From an uncultured Planctomycetaceae bacterium (lineage in GTDB: Bacteria > Planctomycetota > Planctomycetia > Pirellulales > Pirellulaceae): a DNA stretch of 6,282 nucleotides. Made by a program: the position numbers and the translations under genes. Shown here piece by piece: positions 1-5,801 of this stretch. The DNA is taken from contig CAIYOB010000736.1 of the NCBI GenBank assembly GCA_903927685.1, positions 1 to 6,282 of the forward strand, given 5' to 3'. The notes beneath the pieces are model-generated. The model saw only the letters and a program-made list of their open reading frames with translations. It did not search any database and had not been told where the DNA came from. Within the stretch, counting starts at the first letter, position 1; each line of letters begins with the position of its first letter.

Positions 1-480
1 CAGCGTCCGGCGATCATCGCCTTGGGGCAAGCTCGCGAGTTGATTCCCGCGATTCTGGCGCGTTCGTCCGGAGCGGGGCTGGAAATCGTCTTGGAGGAAT
101 GGGCAACCCAAAAGGACGAACGGGCGCCGCTGCCGCCGGGCGTCTCGTTGCCTGCGACGCTGACGGACCTGGGCGACCCGCACCTGGGGCCGGAGCCGAT
201 CGACGCGGTGTTCTTCCTGGACACGTACCATCTGCTGTTCCACGGCAAGACGCTGTTGGCCAAGCTCCAAGAGCGGTTGACGCCGAACGCCCGCATCTAC
301 GTGCTGGATCGCGAAGCCAAAACGCCGCAGTCCCGCCGCGACGCCAGCCACCGCCGGCAGATCGAGCCGGAGATGGTCAAGCAGGAATTCGCAGCGGCTG
401 GGTTCGTCCTGCAGAGCGAAGGCGAGCGGCCGGCGGAGGATCGTTTCTTGCTGGTGTTCGGCAAGGCAACGGCGGAGTGA
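1..480 (+). CDS. SAM-dependent methyltransferase, C-terminal part (5' end cut by the window edge)
   Basis: The reading frame is open from base 1 to the TGA at 478-480 and gives 159 residues, so the gene begins outside the window; an internal TTG at base 22 is not a convincing start. The visible part resembles the second half of a class I (Rossmann-fold) methyltransferase: a strand with IDAVFFLDTYHLL at about residues 67-79 (the post-motif II region where these enzymes read D-x-V/I...H-E/D-L), then LTPNARIYVLDRE at 93-105, equivalent to the 'L-K-P-G-G-R-hydrophobic' strand, and a final SHRRQIEP...AAAGF segment at 116-135, as in UbiE-like and COG4798-like proteins. The glycine-rich SAM motif I lies beyond the edge and cannot be checked. 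The substrate cannot be deduced. The downstream small gene begins 33 bases after the stop, so co-transcription is possible. Confidence 0.72.
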   Translation, partial: QRPAIIALGQARELIPAILARSSGAGLEIVLEEWATQKDERAPLPPGVSLPATLTDLGDPHLGPEPIDAVFFLDTYHLLFHGKTLLAKLQERLTPNARIYVLDREAKTPQSRRDASHRRQIEPEMVKQEFAAAGFVLQSEGERPAEDRFLLVFGKATAE

Positions 481-503
481 GTGTTGGAGGTTTGCGCCCG
501 ATC

Positions 504-507
504 GGAG
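504..507 (+). promoter_or_regulatory. Shine-Dalgarno site choosing ATG 514
   Basis: GGAG lies 6 bases before ATG 514. The longer in-frame alternative, GTG 481, directly abuts the previous stop codon and would add eleven residues (start MLEVCARSEKS) with no family look. The site therefore favours the ATG start. Confidence 0.6.
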
Positions 508-513
508 AAAAGC

Positions 514-732
514 ATGAACTCGGAACTGCCGAACGAGTTGTTCATCGAACGAATTGAGCGGGCGCGGCGAACGCCGCCGGATCAGAAGATGTGGGACGGG
601 CCACGTCTGTTTGCGGAAGCGTGCGAGCGAATGAAGGATGGCTTGAGGTACCGTCATCCTCAGGCCAGTGAAGAGGAAATCATGGATCTGCTGCGCCACC
701 AATTGGCGCGACTCAGGCGGCTGCAGCGATGA
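514..732 (+). CDS. Small conserved hypothetical protein paired with a nucleotidyltransferase
   Basis: A 72-residue, charged, probably all-helical cytoplasmic protein with no signal peptide or membrane segment. An N-terminal helix with IERARRTPPDQKM (about residues 11-26) leads to GPRLFAEACERMKDGLRYRHP (29-49) and then ASEEEIMDLLRHQLARLRRLQ (51-71). The pattern 'P-x-x-K...GP-R-L-F...A-C...M-x-D-G-x-R...P...E...L-R-x-x-L-A-x-x-R-R-L' matches small planctomycete proteins that I recall being encoded just upstream of nucleotidyltransferases; I cannot check this by search. Its last four bases, ATGA, are also the start of the next gene, so the two are very probably translationally coupled. The function is unknown. 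A binding partner or antitoxin-like regulator of the nucleotidyltransferase is a guess from gene order only. Start chosen from the GGAG at 504-507. Confidence 0.72.
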   Translation: MNSELPNELFIERIERARRTPPDQKMWDGPRLFAEACERMKDGLRYRHPQASEEEIMDLLRHQLARLRRLQR

Positions 733-1304
733 AAACCAGTATTGAAGCGATTCAACTGCTGATCGATTTGCTCGACCAATTGGGGATCGAGTACATGCTC
801 GTCGGTTCGCTGTCGTCAAACTTCTACGGCGTCGCCCGAGCTACCAAAGATGCGGATTTCGTCGTTTCTCTCCAGTCCGAACAATGGCGTGCGCTGCTCG
901 CCCGACTGCCGGACGATTTCCGAGTTGATCCGCAGCGATCGTTTGAAACGGTCACGCTCACAACGCGGCGGATCATCGAACTGCCGTCCCTGCCATTTAC
1001 GATCGAGTTGTTTGACCTAAGCGACGACGAGCACGATCAGTTGCGTTTCCGGCGCCGGCTGAAGGTGACGACTATGGGGCGACTTGTGGATCTGCCCACG
1101 CCCGAGGACGTCGTCGTGCAGAAGCTGCGTTGGTGTCGGGGGAGCCGCAGGGGAAAAGATTACTCGGATGTCGTTGAAGTCCTTGCTGTGCAGGGGGGGA
1201 TTCTGGATTTCGAGTACATTGAACTCTGGTGCGTGAAGCATGGTACGTCTGATATCCTGGCCCAAGCGATGAGCGACGCCGCTGTTTCGGATGGTGAGGC
1301 GTAG
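729..1304 (+). CDS. Nucleotidyltransferase-fold protein (MNT/AbiEii-like, DUF6036-type)
   Basis: A 191-residue protein with the pol-beta-type nucleotidyltransferase signature: GS at residues 26-27 within YMLVGSLSSNFYGVARAT, then D41-A-D43 as the paired metal-binding carboxylates. TIELFDL at 91-97 supplies the likely third carboxylate as E93, where an Asp is common. The C-terminal part has LPTPEDVVVQKLRW (122-135), K-D-Y-S-D-V (143-148) and VQGGILDFEYIELW (154-167), the usual 'PED...KL...D...V...Q' tail of minimal nucleotidyltransferases. Family members transfer NMP groups to RNA, protein or small molecules, and some are toxin or antitoxin halves; the substrate here is unknown. It overlaps the preceding small gene by ATGA with only a weak ribosome site of its own (AGG at 715-717), consistent with coupling. 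GC by hand count over 721-1020 is about 54%, well below later genes, which suggests a different history. Confidence 0.85.
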   Translation: MKTSIEAIQLLIDLLDQLGIEYMLVGSLSSNFYGVARATKDADFVVSLQSEQWRALLARLPDDFRVDPQRSFETVTLTTRRIIELPSLPFTIELFDLSDDEHDQLRFRRRLKVTTMGRLVDLPTPEDVVVQKLRWCRGSRRGKDYSDVVEVLAVQGGILDFEYIELWCVKHGTSDILAQAMSDAAVSDGEA

Positions 1305-1340
1305 GCGAATTGGGCGGTTCAGGAGACGGGAGCTGCAAAC

Positions 1341-2354
1341 ATGCGCGAATGCGTGTTGGTGACCGAGGCGGAGTATGACAAGGGGCAGGATGTCTTCGCG
1401 GGCGTCCTGGACCTGGACCTCGTGCGGATCGGGGCCGCCGAGCCGCTGTTGGCCAACACGATTGCGGCCCGCCGGGTGCGGGCGGTGATCATCGGCCACA
1501 ACCGGTACACGGGGCCGTTGTACACCGCCTTGGGGCGCAACGGTGGCGAGTCGGGGGCCCTGCTGGCCCGGTTCGGCGTGGGGCATGACGGACTGGACAA
1601 GTCCTTGGCTCGCACCCACGGGATCGCCGTCACGAACACCCCCGGCACGCTGGACGCCAGCGTGGCCGAACACGTGTTCTGGTTGCTGGGCTGCCTTGCC
1701 AAACCGATCGTCCGGCTGGACGGCCAGTTTCGCGCCGGGCAGTTTGCGGGGCAGACCGGCCACGAGTTATGCGGCCGGACACTGGGCCTGCTCGGCTGTG
1801 GCGGCATCGCCCGACAGGTAGCTCGCATCGCCCACTTCGGACTCGGTATGCGCGTCCTGGCATGCGGCCGCCGCAACCGCGACGAACTCGCCCGGGACGA
1901 AGGCCGGATGATTGGGCAAATCCTCGATCGCTGCGGCCTGGATCACTACACCACCGACATTGATGCCGTGATCGCCGAATCCGACGTGCTCAGCATCCAC
2001 TTGCCGGCCCAGCCGGAAACGCTTGGATTCGTCGACGCGAGGCGTTTGTCCTTGCTGAAGCCGACCGCCTGGCTGATCAACACGGCGCGGGGCAGCGTGG
2101 TGGACGAAGGGGCTCTGTACGACGCACTCTGCGCCGGGCGGCTCGCCGGGGCAGGCCTGGACGTGTTTCAGGCCGAGCCGTATGTTCCGGTGGCGCCGGA
2201 CAAGGACCTGCGGCAGTTGGACAACGTGATCCTGACGCCGCACGTCGGCTCCAATACCCAGGCGGCGAATCGGCGGATGGCCGCCGCCAGCCTGGCCAAC
2301 GTCCGGGCGTTCTTCGCCGGACGCTGGGAGGAACTGACTCGCGTCGACGGCTGA
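1341..2354 (+). CDS. D-isomer-specific 2-hydroxyacid dehydrogenase (phosphoglycerate-dehydrogenase-like)
   Basis: A 337-residue cytoplasmic NAD(P)-dependent oxidoreductase, normal length for the family. The substrate-binding half (about 1-105 and 305-337) flanks the nucleotide-binding domain. The catalytic triad is visible: R250 in LINTARGSVVDEGAL, E279 in GLDVFQAEP, and H301 in ILTPHVGS. The 2-oxo-acid binding loop is probably FGVGHDGLD (78-86), and NTPGTLDASVAEH (99-111) is the usual 'N-T-P...V-A-E' segment. The dinucleotide motif is GCGGIA (152-157), with Ala in the third Gly position, and the end of the next strand reads VLACGRRNR (172-180) with no acidic residue, which would fit NADP better than NAD (inference). 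It could act on phosphoglycerate, glyoxylate/hydroxypyruvate or another 2-keto acid; sequence alone does not decide. GGGAG at 1328-1332 lies 8 bases before the ATG. It starts 36 bases after the nucleotidyltransferase gene. Confidence 0.92.
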   Translation: MRECVLVTEAEYDKGQDVFAGVLDLDLVRIGAAEPLLANTIAARRVRAVIIGHNRYTGPLYTALGRNGGESGALLARFGVGHDGLDKSLARTHGIAVTNTPGTLDASVAEHVFWLLGCLAKPIVRLDGQFRAGQFAGQTGHELCGRTLGLLGCGGIARQVARIAHFGLGMRVLACGRRNRDELARDEGRMIGQILDRCGLDHYTTDIDAVIAESDVLSIHLPAQPETLGFVDARRLSLLKPTAWLINTARGSVVDEGALYDALCAGRLAGAGLDVFQAEPYVPVAPDKDLRQLDNVILTPHVGSNTQAANRRMAAASLANVRAFFAGRWEELTRVDG

Positions 2355-2386
2355 CTGCCGAGGCGAGCGATCCCCCGGTCCCCTGC

Positions 2387-2416
2387 TTGTATCTTCGGCT
2401 CGCGCGTGGTGATAAT
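2387..2416 (+). promoter_or_regulatory. Possible sigma-70-type promoter before the ThuA operon
   Basis: TTGTAT at 2387-2392 (three of six matches to TTGACA) and GATAAT at 2411-2416 (five of six to TATAAT) are separated by 18 bases, 129 bases before the chosen ATG of the ThuA-TIM gene. It sits in the only sizeable non-coding stretch between the dehydrogenase gene and the three-gene unit, where a promoter is expected. The match is modest and planctomycete promoters are poorly defined, so this is tentative. Confidence 0.3.
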
Positions 2417-2432
2417 AGGACGCCGGTCACGA

Positions 2433-2449
2433 GTCGGTGGCGAACCGAC
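2433..2449 (+). promoter_or_regulatory. Short dyad in the ThuA leader (possible operator or hairpin)
   Basis: GTCGGT, five bases GGCGA, then ACCGAC form a perfect 6-bp inverted repeat just downstream of the possible promoter. It could be a repressor site or a small RNA hairpin. Six base pairs in GC-rich DNA is also within chance. I see no other structure or gene in 2355-2545. Confidence 0.2.
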
Positions 2450-2537
2450 CTGGACCGGGCCCCCACCCCCGTGAGCATCGCGCGAGTCTCACGAGCGTTT
2501 ACCCACCGCGATTGCCACCGCTTCGTCGATTTGGAAA

Positions 2538-2542
2538 GGGAG
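2538..2542 (+). promoter_or_regulatory. Purine-rich ribosome site choosing ATG 2546
   Basis: GGGAG (within GGAAAGGGAG, 2533-2542) precedes ATG 2546 with a short 3-base spacing; the AAGG at 2536-2539 gives 6 bases. The frame is open further upstream, but starting at 2546 gives a protein that begins directly with a basic then hydrophobic signal peptide, so this start is preferred over 2387. Confidence 0.5.
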
Positions 2543-2545
2543 ACC

Positions 2546-4279
2546 ATGAGACGACCTGCATCGTTAACCGCGTACACCGCCTCCGCAGTCTGTTGGCTCG
2601 CCGCTTGGGCCGCCGGACTAGCCTCCTCCGCGGCCGCTGCGCAAGGCGATGTTTCGCCGGAGGACCTGGAGAAGATCGAGGCGGCGCTGCCGACCCGGGC
2701 GGTCGCGGCGCCGGTCAAACCTCGCAAGCTATTGATCTTCGACTTGAACGTCGGATACGGCGGACACGGATCGATCCCGGCAGCGAACGTGGCCTTTACC
2801 CGCATGGGCCAGAAGACCGGCGCATTCGAGACGGTGGTCACCCGTGATCCGGCGGTCTTCCAGCCGGACAGCCTGCGCCAGTTCGATGCCGTGTTCTTGA
2901 ACAATACCGTCGGCAATTTGTTCGAGGACCCGGCCCTGCGGCAGAGCCTGGTCGAGTTCGTCTACGGCGGCGGCGGGTTGCTGGGCGTCCACGGCACCAC
3001 GGTCGCCTTCACCCGCTGGACCGAAGGCGGCCGGGACGACTGGCCGGAGTTCGGGAACATGCTCGGCGGCCGCGGCGCGGCCCACAAGGCGGCGGACGAG
3101 CACGTGGTGATCAAACTGGACGACCCGGGGCATCCCGTCAACCAGGTGTTCGGCGGCCAAAGCTTCGACTATCGCTCGGAGTTTTTCCGCGTCCATGACC
3201 CCTATTCGCGCGATCGCGTGCGAGTGCTGTTCAGCATCGACACCCAGCGGACCGACATGAATCAACCGCCCGGGGGCGGGCCGCTGCGAACCGACGACGA
3301 CTATGCCCTGGCCTGGGTGCGCAACTACGGCCGCGGCCGCGTGTTCTATTGCACGATCGGCCATCAGCCCGCGGTTTTCTGGGATCCGAAGATGCTGCAG
3401 TTCTACCTGGCTGCCGCTCAGTTCGCTTTGGGCGACCTGCCCGCGCCCACGCTGCCCAGCAACCGGCTGACCCCGGCGATCCGAGCCCAGGAGCAATTGG
3501 GCTGGCGGCTGGGAATCGAAGCGTACACGTTCCACAAGTACACATTGTTCGAGGCGATCGACAAGACGGCTCAACTCGGCCTGCCGTACATGGGCGGGCT
3601 GAGTTTTCAGAAAGTCAGTGCCGATATCCCCAAGGATTTCGATCCGCAATTGACGGACGACGAATTGCGGCAGATCCGCCTGAAGCTCGACGCCGCGGGC
3701 GTGCGGCTGCTGACCTATTACATCCACTCGATTCCCGGCGATCCGGAGGGTTGCCGACGGGTCTTTGAGTTCGGCCGCAAGATCGGCATCGAGACGTTCA
3801 TGTCCGAGCCGGCGCCCGAGGCGCTGGACACCATCGAGAAATTCTGCGACGAGTATCGGATCAACGTCGCCCTGCACAACCATGACCAGAAAGCGTCGCC
3901 GCAGTACTGGAATCCGCAAGGCATCCTGCAGGCCTGCCAGGGCCGCAGTCCACGGATCGGCGCCTGTGGCGACATGGGGTATTGGATGCGTGCAGGCATC
4001 GACCCGATCGAAGCGGCCCGCCTGCTGAAAGACCGGCTGCTGACTGTCCAGATGCACGACTTGCACGAGCGCACCCCGGACGGTCACGACGTGCCCTGGG
4101 GCACCGGTAGTGGGCAGACCGAAGAGTTCCTGAAAGAACTGCGACGTCTGGGCGTGCATCCGACCATGTTCGGACTCGAGTATTCCTACAACTGGCTCGA
4201 GTCGCTGCCTGAGATCGCTCGCTGCATCGAGTTCTTCAACGGAGTCAGCCAGGCATTGGCACAGCGAGGTGAACCATGA
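2546..4279 (+). CDS. Secreted ThuA-domain / sugar phosphate isomerase-epimerase (TIM barrel) fusion protein
   Basis: A 577-residue protein. Residues 1-33 are a signal peptide: MRR, a hydrophobic stretch (TASAVCWLAAWAAGLA), and an Ala-rich cleavage region near AAAAQG. Residues about 60-297 are a ThuA-like (class I glutamine-amidotransferase-fold) domain: FDAVFLNNTVGNLF (113-126), GGGGLLGVHGTTVAFTRW (141-158), WPEFGNMLGGRGAAH (166-180), DDPGHPVNQVFGG (192-204), DDYALAWVRNYGRGRVFYC (251-269). After a linker, residues about 318-572 are an AP-endonuclease-2/xylose-isomerase-like TIM barrel: LGIEAYTFHKYT (322-333), MSEP with E421, LHNHD with H444 and H446, CGDMGYW with D476, MHDLHE with H504, and GLEYS with E545. 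These acidic and His residues are likely metal ligands. The pairing suggests conversion of a modified (for example keto-) sugar outside the cytoplasm; that is inference from ThuA and Gfo partners. The stop overlaps the next start (ATGA). Sequence conservation looks intact, with no breaks. The exact reaction is unknown. Confidence 0.9.
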   Translation: MRRPASLTAYTASAVCWLAAWAAGLASSAAAAQGDVSPEDLEKIEAALPTRAVAAPVKPRKLLIFDLNVGYGGHGSIPAANVAFTRMGQKTGAFETVVTRDPAVFQPDSLRQFDAVFLNNTVGNLFEDPALRQSLVEFVYGGGGLLGVHGTTVAFTRWTEGGRDDWPEFGNMLGGRGAAHKAADEHVVIKLDDPGHPVNQVFGGQSFDYRSEFFRVHDPYSRDRVRVLFSIDTQRTDMNQPPGGGPLRTDDDYALAWVRNYGRGRVFYCTIGHQPAVFWDPKMLQFYLAAAQFALGDLPAPTLPSNRLTPAIRAQEQLGWRLGIEAYTFHKYTLFEAIDKTAQLGLPYMGGLSFQKVSADIPKDFDPQLTDDELRQIRLKLDAAGVRLLTYYIHSIPGDPEGCRRVFEFGRKIGIETFMSEPAPEALDTIEKFCDEYRINVALHNHDQKASPQYWNPQGILQACQGRSPRIGACGDMGYWMRAGIDPIEAARLLKDRLLTVQMHDLHERTPDGHDVPWGTGSGQTEEFLKELRRLGVHPTMFGLEYSYNWLESLPEIARCIEFFNGVSQALAQRGEP

Positions 4280-4715
4280 GGCCAGGAACAGCCAAAGCGA
4301 ATCCTGGCACGCGACCGCTCACACGGCGGCACTTCTTGGGCGCGGCCACGGCGGCGTCCAGCGTTCTCGCCGCACCTTGGATCGTGCCGGCATCAGTCTG
4401 CGGCGCCGACGGGGCCGTGGCGCCCAGCGAGCGGTTCACGGTCGGCCTGATCGGCCGGGGACTGATGGGACGCGGCCATCTGCACAAGCTGGTGGGCGAG
4501 GCGAACGTGCAGGTGCTGGGCGTCTGCGACGTCGATCGCTCGCGATGCGAGGAAGGCGTGCGATTGGTCGACGAGACGTACAGTGCCCAGCGGGCGGCGG
4601 GGACCTATCGCGGCTGCGTGGCGTGAAATGGGATCCGGTCCGGGAACAGTTTTCGGGCGACGATGAAGCCGACCGGCTGTGCAGCCGGGCGCGGCGTGAA
4701 CCTTGGCGCATGTGA
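4276..4715 (+). pseudogene. Gfo/Idh/MocA-family oxidoreductase with Tat signal, large internal deletion
   Basis: The intact 5' part encodes 116 residues and stops at TGA 4624-4626. It has a twin-arginine signal (LTRRHFLGAAT at about 15-25, cleavage region near 38-44) followed by the start of the NAD(P)-binding domain: VGLIGRGLMGRGH (56-68, G60-x-G62-x-x-G65), VQVLGVCDVD (78-87, D85 for the cofactor ribose), and YRGCVA, where relatives continue with the rest of the Rossmann fold. Directly after, in another frame (codons from 4620 to TGA 4713-4715), comes GVKWDPVREQF, then GDDEADRL and SRARREPWRM, the typical C-terminal tail of these secreted planctomycete oxidoreductases. Full-length relatives are about 430-450 residues, so roughly 290-300 codons, including the catalytic E-K-P region and the whole substrate domain, are missing. 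It starts inside the stop of the ThuA-TIM gene. The product should be inactive. An assembly collapse is the main alternative. Confidence 0.85.
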
Positions 4716-4730
4716 AGAAAGTGACTTCCG

Positions 4731-5654
4731 ATGAGAATCCCGCTGTGTCTCGTGTGTCTCCTGGCCTGCGGCTCCCTGACCGGCGGCGTGCCGGCCGCGG
4801 AGTCCGAGTCGTTTGTCGCCGGCAAGTCGTTTGCTTGCGGCGACTATTCCGGCAAGAAGATCTTCCTGGTCGGGCCGGACGGCAAAGTCGCCTGGGACTA
4901 TGCCAGCGGCGTCTGCAATGACCTGTGGGTTTTGCCCAACGGCAATTTCCTGATGAACACGGGCTTCGGCGTCCGCGAAGTGACCCGGGACAAGCAAGTG
5001 GTGTTTGACTACCAATCCAAGAGCGAGATCTACGCTTGCCAGCGACTGGCCAACGGCAACACGTTCGTGGGCGAGTGCAACAGCGGCCGGCTGTTGGAAC
5101 TGGCTCCCGACGGCCGCGTGGTCAAAGAGTTGCGGTTGCTGGCCGCGGGCGAAGACGGCGGCCATGTCTACATGCGGAACGCGCGGCAGTTGGCCAACGG
5201 GAACTACCTGGTGACGCATTACGGCCAGGAAAAGGTGTGCGAATACGATCCCCAGGGCAAGTGTGTCTGGGAAGCGGCTGCGCCCGGCGGCCCTCACACG
5301 GCGGTGCGGCTGCCCGACGGCCACACGCTGATCGCCACCGGCGACAAGCGAAAGGATCCTCGCTTGACCGAGGTGGACGCCGGGGGCACGGTGATCTGGG
5401 AGCTGAGCAACCAGGACTTGCCCGGTGCACCCCTGCGGTTCCTGACCGGATTTCACCGCCTGCCCAACGGCCATACGGTGATCAGCAACTGGCTGGGGCA
5501 CGGCCAGTTCGGCCAAGCACCCCATCTGCTGGAGATCACACCCGACAAACGCATCGTATGGTCGTATGCCAACCACACCGACATGCGGACGATCTCCGCC
5601 GTGCAAGTCCTCAATGCCCAAGGCCAGCCCTTGCCGGGGGAAACGCTCCGCTAG
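4731..5654 (+). CDS. Exported beta-propeller (PQQ/arylsulfotransferase-like) protein
   Basis: A 307-residue protein with an N-terminal signal (MRIPLCLVCLLACGSLTGGVPAAES). LLAC at 10-13 could act as a short lipobox, otherwise cleavage after PAA at 21-23 fits signal peptidase I. The mature part is built from repeats with a recurring core: VLPNGN (67-72), RLANGN (105-110), QLANGN (153-158), RLPDGH (193-198), RLPNGH (243-248). Each is followed by a beta strand (FLMNT, TFVGE, YLVTH, TLIAT, TVISN) and by a 'hydrophobic-x-x-DxxGKVVW' strand, spaced 38-50 residues apart, which is the pattern of a beta-propeller of about six blades. No catalytic residues are recognisable, so binding, scaffolding or sugar recognition is as likely as enzymatic activity. 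It begins 15 bases after the oxidoreductase remnant, with only a weak GAAGAAAG-like site at 4714-4721, suggesting it is the third gene of the ThuA operon and once depended on coupling with the now broken gene. Confidence 0.82.
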   Translation: MRIPLCLVCLLACGSLTGGVPAAESESFVAGKSFACGDYSGKKIFLVGPDGKVAWDYASGVCNDLWVLPNGNFLMNTGFGVREVTRDKQVVFDYQSKSEIYACQRLANGNTFVGECNSGRLLELAPDGRVVKELRLLAAGEDGGHVYMRNARQLANGNYLVTHYGQEKVCEYDPQGKCVWEAAAPGGPHTAVRLPDGHTLIATGDKRKDPRLTEVDAGGTVIWELSNQDLPGAPLRFLTGFHRLPNGHTVISNWLGHGQFGQAPHLLEITPDKRIVWSYANHTDMRTISAVQVLNAQGQPLPGETLR

Positions 5655-5703
5655 TGCCAAATGGAATCTAGGGGGTCCGTCGGGGCGTCCATGAAATCAC
5701 GGT

Positions 5704-5720
5704 TCGGCCCAAGGGGCCGA
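5704..5720 (+). terminator. GC-rich hairpin after the operon (possible terminator, no T-tract)
   Basis: TCGGCCC, loop AAG, GGGCCGA: a perfect 7-bp stem with a 3-base loop, 50 bases after the stop of the propeller gene. The position fits transcript termination or 3'-end protection. There is no run of T afterwards, so an ordinary intrinsic terminator is not demonstrated. Its right arm overlaps the left end of the 15-bp inverted repeat by two bases. Confidence 0.4.
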
Positions 5721-5801
5721 CGTACAGAATTCAGAATTGGCCGAGCACGGTTCAAACCAATGTCTGGCGTCAACCGAGGTTAGTTTTGAATTCTGTACGT
5801 C
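5719..5801. repeat. Perfect 15-bp inverted repeat flanking 53 bases (MITE- or REP-like element)
   Basis: gacgtacagaattca at 5719-5733 is exactly repeated in reverse complement at 5787-5801 (tgaattctgtacgtc). The left arm continues into a tandem CAGAATT CAGAATT (5725-5738); the right arm has one reverse copy (5789-5795). The interior contains a smaller dyad, CGGTT (5748-5752) and AACCG (5772-5776), so the whole 83 bases can fold on themselves. No coding capacity is seen and no target-site duplication is evident beside the arms. A 15-bp perfect match at this distance is far beyond chance. It may be a non-autonomous mobile element, a dispersed palindromic repeat, or part of a terminator region. 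Confidence 0.75.

Noticed and set aside
2387..2545. Upstream extension of the ThuA-TIM reading frame by 53 codons
   Set aside because: The added residues are rich in Arg and Thr, unlike a protein N-terminus, and would bury the signal peptide. ATG 2546 has a purine-rich ribosome site and puts the signal peptide at the start.
2729..4159. Long minus-strand open frame (476 codons) opposite the ThuA-TIM gene
   Set aside because: It is the shadow of a strongly GC3-biased real gene; the + strand has clear domains while the minus frame shows no family motif.
4617..4630. Programmed ribosomal frameshift joining the two oxidoreductase parts
   Set aside because: No slippery heptamer is evident, and a frameshift would still leave out about 290 codons of the enzyme, so a deletion explains the data better.
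4269..4715. A 148-codon + frame overlapping the oxidoreductase remnant as a separate gene
   Set aside because: Only its last ~31 codons are meaningful (the oxidoreductase tail). The earlier part is the out-of-frame reading of the Tat signal and Rossmann region, so it is covered as part of the pseudogene.
4605..5660. Minus-strand open frame (351 codons) opposite the propeller gene
   Set aside because: It is an antisense shadow: its apparent repeats mirror the propeller repeats on the + strand, and it has no independent family signature.
5719..5801. Complete insertion sequence bounded by the 15-bp arms
   Set aside because: The interior is only 53 bases with no transposase, and no target-site duplication is visible.
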